A stretch of DNA of 56,485 nucleotides from Drancourtella massiliensis (GCF_016900655.1 NZ_JACJKH010000023.1:1-56485), one strand, 5' to 3'; numbered from the stretch's first letter, positions 1-8,540 are shown. Translations and numbers: made by a program. Notes: generated from the sequence alone by a model not told the origin.

Positions 1-46
1 GTAACACATGGAGCTGACTGTTACTAATAGGTCGAGGGCATAACCA
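1..46 (+). rRNA. 23S ribosomal RNA, 3' end only
   Basis: The window opens inside the conserved 23S 3' terminus, recognisable from the stretch around positions 10-46 (GAGCTGACTGTTACTAATAG followed by the GGTCGAGGGC block). The 5' part lies outside the window. The end at about 46 is estimated from family knowledge and may be off by a few bases. The next 80 bases contain no 5S rRNA; the transcript runs into a tRNA array. Confidence 0.88.
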
Positions 47-126
47 AGGAATGGTGGATAGGAAAAAGCAGGATGACAGAAACGTGGACTTATATGTGGT
101 TTTGAAGGTACATGGAAGTATCAAAT

Positions 127-200
127 GGCCCGGTGGCTCAGTTGGTTAGAGCGCCGCCCTGTCACGGCGGAGGTCGTGGGTTCGAGTCCCATCCGGGTCG
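127..200 (+). tRNA. tRNA-Asp (GTC)
   Basis: A full cloverleaf can be drawn. The acceptor stem GGCCCGG (127-133) pairs with CCGGGTC (193-199), with one G-U pair, and G200 is the discriminator. The anticodon arm carries GTC. The CCA end is not encoded. It is the first tRNA after the 23S gene and probably belongs to the rRNA operon transcript. Confidence 0.96.
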
Positions 201-204
201 TTTT

Positions 205-277
205 GGGATCTTAGCTCAGCTGGGAGAGCATCTGCCTTACAAGCAGAGGGTCATAGGTTCGAGCCCTATAGGTCCCA
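205..277 (+). tRNA. tRNA-Val (TAC)
   Basis: The acceptor stem GGGATCT (205-211) pairs with AGGTCCC (270-276), with discriminator A277. The anticodon loop CTTACAA gives TAC, reading GTA valine codons. CCA is not encoded. Only four bases separate it from tRNA-Asp, so the two are cotranscribed. Confidence 0.96.
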
Positions 278-321
278 TTGCCAATCTGGCATTTTGCCAA
301 CGTGGCATTTAAATTAAAAAC

Positions 322-394
322 GCCAACGTGGCTCAATTGGCAGAGCAGCTGATTTGTAATCAGCAGGTTATCGGTTCGAGTCCGATCGTTGGCT
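322..394 (+). tRNA. tRNA-Thr (TGT)
   Basis: The acceptor stem GCCAACG (322-328) pairs perfectly with CGTTGGC (387-393), with discriminator T394. The anticodon loop TTTGTAA gives TGT. CCA is not encoded. The short spacer before it repeats the motif 'gccaacgtggc' just upstream of the gene, a small duplication of the tRNA 5' end. Confidence 0.96.
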
Positions 395-416
395 CTACCA
401 GGTTAATTGGTATTCT

Positions 417-498
417 GGATGGATTCCCGAGTGGCCAAAGGGGGCAGACTGTAAATCTGTTAGCAACGCTTTCGGTGGTTCGAATCCACCTCCATCCA
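417..498 (+). tRNA. tRNA-Tyr (GTA)
   Basis: At 82 nt it is longer than its neighbours because of the class II variable arm. The acceptor GGATGGA (417-423) pairs with TCCATCC (491-497), with discriminator A498. The anticodon loop CTGTAAA gives GTA, which together with the long variable arm identifies tyrosine. Confidence 0.95.
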
Positions 499-499
499 C

Positions 500-529
500 T
501 TGCATATTTCATAGGAAATGTGCTATAAT
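500..529 (+). promoter_or_regulatory. Possible internal promoter in the tRNA array
   Basis: TTGCAT (500-505) and TATAAT (524-529) are separated by 18 bases. A TG one base before the -10 gives an extended -10 element. It could give tRNA-fMet, tRNA-Phe and tRNA-Lys a supply independent of the rRNA promoter. This is inferred from sequence match only. Confidence 0.5.
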
Positions 530-549
530 ATATAATAACTTCATAATAA

Positions 550-623
<74 letters not shown>

Positions 624-652
624 TTTTTTTTGTCCTTTTTTATTGAGGATAG

Positions 653-725
<73 letters not shown>

Positions 726-741
726 TTGAAATTATATTTAT

Positions 742-814
742 GGAGCATTAGCTCAGTCGGTAGAGCACTTGACTTTTAATCAAGTTGTCCGGGGTTCGAA
801 TCCCCGATGCTTCA
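742..814 (+). tRNA. tRNA-Lys (TTT)
   Basis: The acceptor stem GGAGCAT (742-748) pairs with ATGCTTC (807-813), with one G-U pair, and the discriminator is A814. The anticodon loop CTTTTAA gives TTT. It is the last gene of the array and is followed 10 bases later by an intrinsic terminator. Confidence 0.96.
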
Positions 815-824
815 CTGAAACAGA

Positions 825-857
825 CCTCATATGAGTAATAACTCATATGGGGTTTTT
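825..857 (+). terminator. Terminator of the rRNA/tRNA operon
   Basis: CCTCATATGAGT pairs with ACTCATATGGGG around a four-base loop, followed by a T5 run. Its place right after tRNA-Lys marks the end of the stable-RNA transcript. Confidence 0.9.
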
Positions 858-944
858 GTATTGCAGAATTTTCTGAAAGCCAGGATATGAAAGTGGGTTC
901 TATTATAAAATATGTAAGATTTTAGTGAAAAAACTGAAATAAGT

Positions 945-973
945 TTGACATGGAGGTCTTCTGACGATAAACT
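945..973 (+). promoter_or_regulatory. Promoter of the lipoprotein gene at 1001
   Basis: A consensus TTGACA (945-950) is followed after exactly 17 bases by TAAACT (968-973). The start codon lies 27 bases further on, behind the ribosome binding site AAGGAGAG. Confidence 0.7.
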
Positions 974-1000
974 GAAATTAGGAAAAGAAGGAGAGAGAAT

Positions 1001-1543
1001 ATGAGGAGAATCTACGGTAAGATAAGGGATGCGCTGATGATTGCCTGTTTCTTTGCCATAATTGCTGCAGGTGGATGTTCAGGCGGCGAAGAGACGGATC
1101 AGAGTATCATATCAGAAAATGTTTATAAGTTGGGGACTCAGGAAGTACAGATAGATTTGCCTGGAGATTTTGAGTGTACAGATCAGAGTGACGATAGTGT
1201 TGTACTGTCCGGAGATGTTGGAGAAGTCAGAATTGAATATAAAGAAGAAGGTGTATCCTCGGAGCAGTTTCCAAAAACAGAGCAGGAGTGTGCAGCCTTG
1301 TATGAAGAGATTATCGGAAATATGTCTTACCAGATTGAAGAGTTTCGCTCCTATGAAAGTGAAGGACTTTATTATGCTACGATTAGATATGATCTTGAAA
1401 ATGAAATAAAATATCTGATTGCATCCGGAAACTTTGGAATGGAGTATGGATGTCAGATTTCAGCGGTTTTGAATACGGGAAACAGGGAAACTGCAGAGGA
1501 AATTCAAAATGCAGTTTATAATGTGAAGGTATTCGCAGAGTAA
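1001..1543 (+). CDS. Putative small lipoprotein
   Basis: The 180-residue product starts with a basic N-terminus and one hydrophobic segment ending in AAGGC at about residue 26. This reads as a slightly unusual lipobox (Gly at -1 and -2), so it is probably an exported lipid-anchored protein. The mature part is acidic and predicted soluble, and I recognise no enzyme family in it. Residues 45-180 contain alternating strands resembling small secreted lipoproteins of unknown role. It has its own promoter upstream and its own terminator downstream, so it is probably monocistronic. The start is supported by the ribosome binding site AAGGAGAG. Function unknown. Confidence 0.8.
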   Translation: MRRIYGKIRDALMIACFFAIIAAGGCSGGEETDQSIISENVYKLGTQEVQIDLPGDFECTDQSDDSVVLSGDVGEVRIEYKEEGVSSEQFPKTEQECAALYEEIIGNMSYQIEEFRSYESEGLYYATIRYDLENEIKYLIASGNFGMEYGCQISAVLNTGNRETAEEIQNAVYNVKVFAE

Positions 1544-1573
1544 AAACAGGACCATGAATATGGAATGAAATCA

Positions 1574-1603
1574 GCTGCCCTTTAAGGAAGGGCAGCATTT
1601 TTT
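1574..1603 (+). terminator. Terminator after the lipoprotein gene
   Basis: GCTGCCCTT (1574-1582) pairs with AAGGGCAGC (1588-1596), followed by a T-rich run. It lies 31 bases after the lipoprotein stop and just before the ribosome binding site of the decarboxylase gene. Confidence 0.9.
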
Positions 1604-1616
1604 ACAGGAGGGAATT

Positions 1617-3023
1617 ATGACGTTGTATGAAAAGCTGGATGCATATGGAAAGTCGGATTATTACGCATTTCATATGCCGGGGCATAAGAGAAATGTAAAC
1701 TTTATGGAGGAAAATCTTCCTTTTGGGATCGATATTACGGAGATAGAAGGATTTGATGATCTGCATCACTGTGAAGGAATTCTAAAGGATGCGCAGACGC
1801 GGGCGGCCTCTGTCTACGGGGCAGAAGAGACCCATTTTCTTGTAAATGGAAGTACGGTCGGCATTTTGAGTGCGCTGGCGGGGTGTACAAGAAGAGGAGA
1901 TGAGGTGCTGATCGCGAGAAACTGCCACAAATCGGTTTATCATGCGGTGGAAATCTTCGGGATGAAGCCGGTCTATATTTATCCGAAAAAGCAGGAGAAT
2001 GAGGAAGCAGTACTAAGCGGCTGTGTTGATGCGGCAGATGTGGAGCAGATTTTGGAACAGAGGAGAGAGATCCGCGCGGTAATGATTGTTTCTCCCTCTT
2101 ACGATGGTGTAGTTTCTGATATAAAAAAAATTGCCGGAATCGTACACAAATACGGGATTCCGCTGATTGTGGATGAAGCACACGGCGCACATTTTGGATT
2201 TCATGACTATTTTCCGGAAAATGCGAATAGACTAGGAGCAGATATTGTAATACACAGTGTACATAAGACGCTGCCTTCCCTGACACAGACGGCGTTGCTT
2301 CATATGAACGGATCAATAGTGGATCGTAAAAGAGTGGAGCGGTATCTTCACATACTGCAGTCAAGCAGTCCATCGTACGTTCTGATGGCCGGGATTGATG
2401 CATGCATCCATATGCTGGAGACAAGGAAGGACGAGGTTTTCGGTAATTATGCAGAAAATCTGGACAGCCTGCGGGAAAAGCTCCGGAAAATGACACATTT
2501 GAAATTGTGTGAATCCACATCGTATGACAGATCCAAAATTGTTATCTCTACAGAGGGGACGGACTGGTCAAGCAGAGAGCTTTCCGAAAAGCTTTTCCAT
2601 ACCTTCCATCTTCAGATGGAGATGACAGCAGGAAATTATATTCTTGCAATGACGTCTGTGGCGGATACAAAAGAAGGATTTGATCGTCTGGAGAAAGCGC
2701 TTCTTGAGATTGACAAACAGGTTAAAACCTGTCAGGATAGTAAAAAGATACGGACGGAAATTCCGAAAGCTGAGCAGGCCAGAATCCCGTGCTGGCGGGA
2801 TGAGGTCAGCGAAGAAGAGAAAGAAAAAGTACGCTTTGAAGAGTGCGCAGGCAGGATTTCGCTTGACTTCGCATACCTGTATCCGCCGGGATGTCCGATC
2901 GTTGTTCCGGGAGAAAGAATTTCTGCCCGGGCGGCAGAGCTGCTCTGCCAGTACCGGGATATGGGATTTACTATTGAAGGAACAGAAGAGGAAAACAGAA
3001 TAGGAGTGTGGATAAATGGGTAA
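1617..3023 (+). CDS. Orn/Lys/Arg decarboxylase family protein (PLP enzyme)
   Basis: A 468-residue fold-type I pyridoxal-phosphate enzyme of the Orn/Lys/Arg decarboxylase major family, likely acting in polyamine synthesis or amino-acid decarboxylation in the cytoplasm. The N-terminus has the family motif FHMPGHKR near residue 20. The PLP-binding lysine sits in SVHKTLPS at about residue 218, and VDEAHGAHFG lies just before it. It is the short clostridial form, lacking the N-terminal wing domain of the inducible E. coli enzymes. The last 8 bases overlap the guanylate-kinase-like gene, so the two are translationally coupled. The substrate (arginine, lysine or ornithine) cannot be settled from sequence alone. 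Confidence 0.9.
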   Translation: MTLYEKLDAYGKSDYYAFHMPGHKRNVNFMEENLPFGIDITEIEGFDDLHHCEGILKDAQTRAASVYGAEETHFLVNGSTVGILSALAGCTRRGDEVLIARNCHKSVYHAVEIFGMKPVYIYPKKQENEEAVLSGCVDAADVEQILEQRREIRAVMIVSPSYDGVVSDIKKIAGIVHKYGIPLIVDEAHGAHFGFHDYFPENANRLGADIVIHSVHKTLPSLTQTALLHMNGSIVDRKRVERYLHILQSSSPSYVLMAGIDACIHMLETRKDEVFGNYAENLDSLREKLRKMTHLKLCESTSYDRSKIVISTEGTDWSSRELSEKLFHTFHLQMEMTAGNYILAMTSVADTKEGFDRLEKALLEIDKQVKTCQDSKKIRTEIPKAEQARIPCWRDEVSEEEKEKVRFEECAGRISLDFAYLYPPGCPIVVPGERISARAAELLCQYRDMGFTIEGTEEENRIGVWING

Positions 3024-3600
3024 GATTTTCTATCTGATGGGGAAAAGTTCCTCCGGAAAAGACACGATTTTTAAGGAACTGAAAAAGAGAATGCCATTTC
3101 TTCATACCGTGACGATTTATACGACAAGACCGATGCGTGAAAACGAACGGGACGGGGAGGAGTACTTTTTTGTAGATGATAAAGTTCTGGATGCGTTTCA
3201 GAAAGAAAACAGGGTGATTGAACTGCGGGAATACCATACTGTTCACGGCATCTGGAAGTATTTCACGGCTGATGACGGAAAAATCCGGCTGGAGGATCAG
3301 GATTATCTGATGATCGGAACGCTGGAATCCTTTGAAAAGATGTGCGGTTATTTCGGGAAAGGGCAGATTGTACCCGTCTACGTGGAAGTGGAAGACGGAG
3401 AACGTCTTTTCAGGGCACTTTCAAGAGAGCGGATGCAGGAGAAGCCGAAATATGCGGAAATGTGCAGGAGATTTCTGGCAGATACAGAAGATTTCTCCGA
3501 GGAAAACCTCAGCAGATGCGGCATACAGAGGCGGTTTCAAAATATAGTACTGGAAGACTGCCTCAATGAAATAATGCTATATATTCAGAAATGTTTGTGA
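3016..3600 (+). CDS. Guanylate kinase-like P-loop protein
   Basis: The 194-residue product has the fold and length of guanylate kinase, with TTRPMRENERDGEEYFF near residues 36-52 matching the family's GMP-binding segment. The P-loop is atypical: GKSSSGKDT replaces the usual GPSGxGKxT pattern. It may be a divergent paralogue of the housekeeping gmk with a specialised role. It overlaps the decarboxylase by 8 bases and precedes holB, the position occupied by tmk in Bacillus subtilis. A nucleotide kinase role is inferred; the exact substrate is unsure. Confidence 0.8.
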   Translation: MGKIFYLMGKSSSGKDTIFKELKKRMPFLHTVTIYTTRPMRENERDGEEYFFVDDKVLDAFQKENRVIELREYHTVHGIWKYFTADDGKIRLEDQDYLMIGTLESFEKMCGYFGKGQIVPVYVEVEDGERLFRALSRERMQEKPKYAEMCRRFLADTEDFSEENLSRCGIQRRFQNIVLEDCLNEIMLYIQKCL

Positions 3601-3664
3601 TATAATTATATTGGATTAAATTTACCAGAATCGGGGATTGACATAGAAAAAGAAGGTGAAAATA

Positions 3665-4654
3665 ATGACGGGATTTAAAGATGTTGTCGGGCGTAAGGAT
3701 TTAGTATCTTATATTCAGAAAGCTATTACGCAGAACCAGATTTCCCACGCCTATATTTTAAATGGAGAGCGCGGATCAGGAAAAAAGATGTTTGCACAGC
3801 TGTTTGCGATGACGCTTCAATGTGAACGGGGCGGAGCAGAGCCGTGTAATGAGTGTCATTCCTGCCGTCAGGCTCTATCTGGAAATCATCCGGATATTAT
3901 CAGGGTGGTTCACGAAAAGCCGAATACGATCAGCGTGGATGAGGTACGTGTACAGATTAATAATGATATTATGATCCGGCCTTACAATGGAAAATATAAG
4001 ATCTATATTGTGCCGGATGCGGACATGATGACGCCTCAGGCACAGAATGCGTTGTTGAAAACCATAGAGGAGCCGCCGGAGTATGCGGTGATTTTCCTTC
4101 TTACAGAAAATGCGGACAGCCTTCTGCCTACGATCTTATCACGGTGTGTCATTTTAAAGATCAAGAATGTAAAGGATGCGCTGATTAAAAAATATCTGAT
4201 GGAGCAGATGGAGATACCGGATTATAAGGCGGACGTCTGCACTGCTTTTGCCCAGGGAAATATGGGAAGAGCGATCATGCTCGCGACCTCAGAGCATTTT
4301 AATGAGATCAAAGAAGAGACGCTCCAGATGATGAAATACATCAAGGACATGGAGCTTCCGGAGCTTTTGAAGGCGCTGAAAAGCCTCTCCTCGTACAAGA
4401 TAGAGGTAGATGATATCCTGGATCTGATCAGTGTATGGTATCGGGACGTGCTGCTTTACAAGGCGACGAAAGATATCAACGGAGTGATATTCTCAGATCA
4501 GATGAAGTACATCAAAGAGAGGGCAAATACAAGCTCCTATGAAGGGATCGAGACGATTCTCAAGGCACTTGAGACAGCCAAGGTAAGACTGAAAGCAAAT
4601 GTAAATTTCGATCTGGTGATGGAGCTTCTGCTACTGACTATAAAGGAGAACTAA
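3665..4654 (+). CDS. holB: DNA polymerase III subunit delta'
   Basis: The 329-residue protein is a clamp-loader AAA+ subunit of the replicative polymerase. Near the N-terminus it has the Walker-A-like GERGSGKK, a zinc-binding cysteine cluster (C..C..C near residues 56-66), a Walker-B-like region around PDADMMTPQAQNALLKTIEE, and the sensor-1/SRC motif LSRC. An upstream GTG at 3656 is in frame, but it overlaps the ribosome binding site (AAGGTG), so ATG 3665 is preferred. The gene is followed after 3 bases by ricT, an order conserved with the B. subtilis holB-yaaT region. Confidence 0.95.
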   Translation: MTGFKDVVGRKDLVSYIQKAITQNQISHAYILNGERGSGKKMFAQLFAMTLQCERGGAEPCNECHSCRQALSGNHPDIIRVVHEKPNTISVDEVRVQINNDIMIRPYNGKYKIYIVPDADMMTPQAQNALLKTIEEPPEYAVIFLLTENADSLLPTILSRCVILKIKNVKDALIKKYLMEQMEIPDYKADVCTAFAQGNMGRAIMLATSEHFNEIKEETLQMMKYIKDMELPELLKALKSLSSYKIEVDDILDLISVWYRDVLLYKATKDINGVIFSDQMKYIKERANTSSYEGIETILKALETAKVRLKANVNFDLVMELLLLTIKEN

Positions 4655-4657
4655 GAT

Positions 4658-5569
4658 ATGACAAGAATTATAGGAGTTCGATTCCGTCCGGCAGGGAAGG
4701 TTTATTACTTTGCTCCTGGAAAATTCCATATAAAAAAAGGTCAGCAGGTAATCGTTGAAACGGCTAGAGGAATCGAATTTGGAAATGTAGTGATCGGACC
4801 GAAAGAGGTGGAAGACGATCAGATTACACAGCCTTTAAAGTCTGTCATCCGCCTTGCGACGAATGAGGACCGGAGAATAGAAGAGCGAAACAGGGAAAAA
4901 GAAAAAGAAGCATTTCAGATCTGTCTGGAAAAAATCAGAAAGCATAAGCTTGAGATGAAGCTGATTGATGCAGAGTATACGTTTGATAATAATAAAGTGC
5001 TTTTCTACTTTACAGCAGATGGAAGAATTGACTTCAGAGAACTTGTAAAGGATCTGGCAGCGGTTTTCAGGACAAGGATTGAGCTGAGACAGATCGGAGT
5101 GCGTGATGAGACGAAGATCCGTGGAGGAATCGGAATCTGCGGAAGAGAGCTTTGCTGCCATACATATCTGTCGGAATTTGCTCCGGTATCGATCAAGATG
5201 GCAAAGGAGCAGAATCTTTCCCTTAATCCGACAAAGATTTCCGGAGTATGCGGAAGACTGATGTGCTGCCTTACAAACGAGCAGGAGACTTACGAAAAGC
5301 TGAACAGCAGACTTCCGTCTACAGGAGATACGGTAACGACTCCGGAAGGATTAAAAGGAGAAGTACAGAGCTTAAGCGTTCTGCGCCAGCTTGTCAAAGT
5401 CATTGTAACACTGGAGAATGATGAAAAGGAAATCCGGGAATACAAGGCTTCGGATCTGAGATTCAGACCAAGAAGAAAGAAGAGCGACATGAAATTGTCC
5501 AAAGAAGAAATGAAGGAACTTGCGGCACTTGAGAAAAATGAAGGAGCGTCGAAACTGGACAATGTGTAA
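4658..5569 (+). CDS. ricT: PSP1-domain regulatory iron-sulfur protein RicT (YaaT)
   Basis: The 303-residue protein matches the RicT/YaaT family. In B. subtilis, RicT works with RicA and RicF in a [4Fe-4S] complex that assists RNase Y mRNA maturation and affects sporulation and competence. The PSP1 domain spans about residues 60-150. Downstream comes the cysteine pattern characteristic of the family: C near GIGICGRELCCH and again in GVCGRLMCC, about residues 160-210. It sits between holB and trmN6, overlapping trmN6 by 8 bases. The yabA gene found here in Bacillus is absent. Confidence 0.93.
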   Translation: MTRIIGVRFRPAGKVYYFAPGKFHIKKGQQVIVETARGIEFGNVVIGPKEVEDDQITQPLKSVIRLATNEDRRIEERNREKEKEAFQICLEKIRKHKLEMKLIDAEYTFDNNKVLFYFTADGRIDFRELVKDLAAVFRTRIELRQIGVRDETKIRGGIGICGRELCCHTYLSEFAPVSIKMAKEQNLSLNPTKISGVCGRLMCCLTNEQETYEKLNSRLPSTGDTVTTPEGLKGEVQSLSVLRQLVKVIVTLENDEKEIREYKASDLRFRPRRKKSDMKLSKEEMKELAALEKNEGASKLDNV

Positions 5570-6314
5570 ATTAAAAGAAGGCGAGAGACTGGACGATCTT
5601 CAGACACGTGGATATGAGATCATCCAACATCCGGGGAAATTCTGTTTTGGAATGGACGCGGTCCTTTTAGCCAGTTTTGCAAAAGTCAAGAAAGGTGAAC
5701 GTGCTCTTGATATCGGAACCGGAACAGGCATTATTCCGATTCTGATGACAGTCAAGACTGACGGAGAAGACTTTACAGGGCTGGAGATCCAGGAGGAGAG
5801 TGCTGACATGGCAAGAAGAAGCGTAAAGCACAATCATCTGGAAGATAAAATCACTATAAAGACAGGCGATATCAAAGAAGCGGCAGACTATTTCAAAGCT
5901 GCTTCTTTTGACGTCATTACCACCAATCCGCCGTATATGATCGGGCAGCACGGGATTACAAACATAAACAGCGCGAAGACGATTGCCCGGCATGAGGTGC
6001 TCTGCACTCTGGATGACATTCTGCGCGAAAGCGCAAGACTTCTGAAATTCCACGGCAGATTTTATATGGTGCACCGGCCATTCCGGCTGGTGGAGATTTT
6101 CACCAAAATGGTGGCTTACGGCATTGAACCGAAGCGGATGCGCCTGGTTCATCCTTATGTGGACAAGGAGCCGAATATGGTTCTGATAGAGGGGAGCAAT
6201 AAAGGAAAATCCAGAATTCAGATAGAGCCGCCTTTGATTGTCTACGAAAAAGATGGAAGCTATACAAGGGATCTTCTTCTCAACTACGGGATGGGAAGAG
6301 CAGGAGAAGAATAA
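5562..6314 (+). CDS. trmN6: tRNA1(Val) adenine-N6 methyltransferase
   Basis: A class I SAM-dependent methyltransferase, about 250 residues, of the TrmN6/YabB type that modifies adenine 37 of tRNA-Val. The SAM-binding glycine motif is LDIGTGTGIIP near residue 48 and the catalytic NPPY motif is at about residue 125. Both are in the usual N6-adenine methylase order. An in-frame TTG lies upstream at 5520. ATG 5562 is chosen because it fits the start of the family (KLKEGERLDDL) and overlaps the ricT stop, as expected for coupled genes. The ribosome binding site AAGGAG lies somewhat far upstream. Confidence 0.9.
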   Translation: MCKLKEGERLDDLQTRGYEIIQHPGKFCFGMDAVLLASFAKVKKGERALDIGTGTGIIPILMTVKTDGEDFTGLEIQEESADMARRSVKHNHLEDKITIKTGDIKEAADYFKAASFDVITTNPPYMIGQHGITNINSAKTIARHEVLCTLDDILRESARLLKFHGRFYMVHRPFRLVEIFTKMVAYGIEPKRMRLVHPYVDKEPNMVLIEGSNKGKSRIQIEPPLIVYEKDGSYTRDLLLNYGMGRAGEE

Positions 6315-6324
6315 AGGAGAAACC

Positions 6325-7173
6325 ATGTCAGGAATATTATATTTGTGCGCTACTCCAATCGGAAATCTGGAGGATATGACGTTCCGGGTGATACGGACAT
6401 TAAAAGAAGTGGATCTGATTGCAGCGGAAGATACGAGAAACAGTATTAAGCTCCTGAATCATTTTGAGATCCATACCCCTATGACGAGTTATCATGAATA
6501 TAACAAGATCGAAAAGGGTCGAAAACTGGTGGAAAAGCTGCAGGAAGGAATGAATATCGCCCTGATTACAGATGCAGGGACACCGGGAATTTCGGATCCG
6601 GGAGAAGAGCTTGTAAAAATGTGCCGGGAGGAAGGAATTACTGTGACGTCTCTTCCGGGAGCGTGCGCGTGTATCACGGCTCTTACGATATCCGGCATGC
6701 CGACCAGAAGATTTGCATTTGAGGCGTTCCTGCCGCAGGATAAGAAGGAGCGGCAGCAGATTCTTTCGGAGATGAAGGAGGAGACAAGGACGATCATCCT
6801 CTATGAAGCGCCTCACAGGCTTGTAAAGACAATCAAAGAACTTGCGGAAACTCTCGGAGGGGACAGGAAAATCACGATATGCAGGGAACTCACGAAAAAA
6901 CATGAAACTGCTTATATGGATACGCTCGACGGGGCATGCCGTTTTTATGAGGAGAATCCTCCGAAAGGCGAATGTGTGCTTGTTCTGGAAGGAAAAAGCC
7001 GCGAAGAGATGGAGGAAGCAAAAAAGGCCAGATGGCTTGCGCTTTCCGTAGAGGAGCATCTTCAGATCTATCTGGATCAGGGAATCGAAAAGAAGGAAGC
7101 GATGAAGCGGACGGCAAAAGACAGAGGAGTCAGTAAGCGTGATATTTATCAGAAACTTATCCGGAAAAACTGA
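6325..7173 (+). CDS. rsmI: 16S rRNA (cytidine-1402-2'-O)-methyltransferase
   Basis: The 282-residue tetrapyrrole-methylase-fold protein methylates the 2'-OH of C1402 in the decoding centre of 16S rRNA. Diagnostic motifs are LYLCATPIGNLEDMT at the N-terminus, AAEDTRN near residue 36, and DAGTPGISDPGE near residue 80, with a SLPGA motif after it. The open frame extends upstream to 6238. ATG 6325 has the ribosome binding site AAAGGAG at the right distance and gives the family's normal N-terminus. It closes the holB-ricT-trmN6-rsmI cluster and is followed by a terminator. Confidence 0.95.
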   Translation: MSGILYLCATPIGNLEDMTFRVIRTLKEVDLIAAEDTRNSIKLLNHFEIHTPMTSYHEYNKIEKGRKLVEKLQEGMNIALITDAGTPGISDPGEELVKMCREEGITVTSLPGACACITALTISGMPTRRFAFEAFLPQDKKERQQILSEMKEETRTIILYEAPHRLVKTIKELAETLGGDRKITICRELTKKHETAYMDTLDGACRFYEENPPKGECVLVLEGKSREEMEEAKKARWLALSVEEHLQIYLDQGIEKKEAMKRTAKDRGVSKRDIYQKLIRKN

Positions 7174-7210
7174 CAAAATATGTCAAAAAAGTGTTGGTCA
7201 CCTTGTACAG

Positions 7211-7270
7211 AATCCTAAAAAATGTTTGTGCAATCATGCACTAGCGTTTTTTGGGATTTTTTTTTATACT
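7211..7270 (+). terminator. Terminator after rsmI
   Basis: AATCCTAAAAAA (from 7211) pairs with TTTTTTGGGATT, with a partly structured loop of about 24 bases between, followed by a T-rich run. It separates the rsmI operon from the sugar ABC ATPase gene. Confidence 0.8.
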
Positions 7271-7314
7271 AAATACATCGAAAAAAACGGTTTAAGATTT
7301 AGGAGGAAGCACCA

Positions 7315-8427
7315 ATGGCAAGTTTATCATTGAGACATATCAATAAAGTTTATCCAAACGGCTTTGAAGCTGTAAAAGATTTCAACCTTGAAATCGAAGA
7401 TAAAGAATTCATCATTTTCGTAGGACCTTCAGGATGTGGTAAATCTACTACACTTCGTATGGTTGCAGGTCTGGAAGAAATTTCTTCAGGAGAATTAAGA
7501 ATCGGCGATAAAGTTGTAAACGATGTTGAGCCGAAAGACAGAGATATCGCGATGGTATTCCAGAACTACGCTCTGTATCCGCATATGACAGTTTACGATA
7601 ACATGGCATTCGGACTGAAATTAAGAAAAGTTCCGAAACCGGAAATCGACAAAATGGTTCGTGAAGCAGCTAAGATCCTTGACCTTGAAAAACTGCTTGA
7701 TCGTAAACCGAAGGCTCTTTCCGGTGGACAGAGACAGCGTGTTGCTATGGGACGTGCGATCGTTCGTAATCCTAAGGTATTCCTTATGGACGAACCTCTT
7801 TCCAACCTGGATGCAAAATTAAGAGGACAGATGCGTATCGAGATCTCCAAACTTCATCAGAGACTTGGTACTACAATCATCTATGTAACACATGACCAGA
7901 CAGAGGCTATGACACTTGGTACAAGAATCGTAGTTATGAACGCTGGTGTTGTTCAGCAGGTAGATACTCCAAGAAAACTGTATGATGAACCATGCAACCT
8001 GTTTGTAGCTGGATTCATCGGATCTCCTCAGATGAACTTCCTTGATGCACAGTGTGAAGTTTCAGGAGACAAGGTTCTGTTAAATGTAGGACCTGCAAAG
8101 ATCGAACTTCCGCCTGCAAAAGCTAAAAAACTCATCGATGGAGGATACGCAGGAAAGACAGTTGTACTTGGTATTCGTCCGGAAGACGTACATGATGAGC
8201 CAATGTTCATCGCATCTTCTCCGAATACAGTAATCGAAGCTACAATCCGTGTATACGAAATGCTTGGTGCAGAAGTTTACTTACACTTCGATTACGAAGG
8301 AGCAAACATGACAGCTCGTGTTGATCCAAGAACAACAGCAAGAAACGGAGATACAGTTAAATTCGCATTCGATGCTGAAAAGATCCACGTATTCGACAAA
8401 GAAACAGAAATGACAATTACAAACTAA
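7315..8427 (+). CDS. Multi-sugar ABC transporter ATPase (UgpC/MsmX/MalK family)
   Basis: The 370-residue ATPase has Walker A GPSGCGKST (about residue 38), Q-loop VFQNYALYPHMT, signature LSGGQRQR, Walker B VFLMDEP and the switch histidine in VTHDQTEA. It is followed by a C-terminal TOBE/OB regulatory domain from about residue 240. This domain is typical of carbohydrate importers. No permease or binding protein gene adjoins it. That matches the MsmX situation in Firmicutes, where one ATPase serves several sugar importers. It has its own terminator. The strong ribosome binding site AGGAGGAAG and uniform codon choice suggest high expression. The partner transporters are unknown. Confidence 0.93.
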   Translation: MASLSLRHINKVYPNGFEAVKDFNLEIEDKEFIIFVGPSGCGKSTTLRMVAGLEEISSGELRIGDKVVNDVEPKDRDIAMVFQNYALYPHMTVYDNMAFGLKLRKVPKPEIDKMVREAAKILDLEKLLDRKPKALSGGQRQRVAMGRAIVRNPKVFLMDEPLSNLDAKLRGQMRIEISKLHQRLGTTIIYVTHDQTEAMTLGTRIVVMNAGVVQQVDTPRKLYDEPCNLFVAGFIGSPQMNFLDAQCEVSGDKVLLNVGPAKIELPPAKAKKLIDGGYAGKTVVLGIRPEDVHDEPMFIASSPNTVIEATIRVYEMLGAEVYLHFDYEGANMTARVDPRTTARNGDTVKFAFDAEKIHVFDKETEMTITN

Positions 8428-8452
8428 TCTGTTTTGAAAATAAGATTTCAGA

Positions 8453-8490
8453 GCGGCTGCCGTACAGATTTTGTGCGGCTGCCGTTTTTT
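8453..8490 (+). terminator. Terminator after the sugar ABC ATPase
   Basis: CGGCTGCCGTACA pairs with TGTGCGGCTGCCG (one T-T mismatch and one G-U pair), followed by T6. The motif GCGGCTGCCG appears twice as a direct repeat but still folds because it is itself partly self-complementary. Confidence 0.9.
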
Positions 8491-8511
8491 CAAATTTGAA
8501 AAGAATAGTGG

Positions 8512-8540
8512 TTGACATTTCAAACAAAAATAGGTATATT
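8512..8540 (+). promoter_or_regulatory. Promoter of the riboswitch-controlled ATPase gene
   Basis: TTGACA (8512-8517) and TATATT (8535-8540) are separated by 17 bases. The predicted transcript starts just before the riboswitch aptamer at 8551. Confidence 0.85.

Noticed and set aside
7171-7185. TGACAAAATATGTCA palindrome at the rsmI stop codon, considered as an operator
   Set aside because: It overlaps a coding end, no promoter boxes stand beside it, and a five-base arm can occur by chance.
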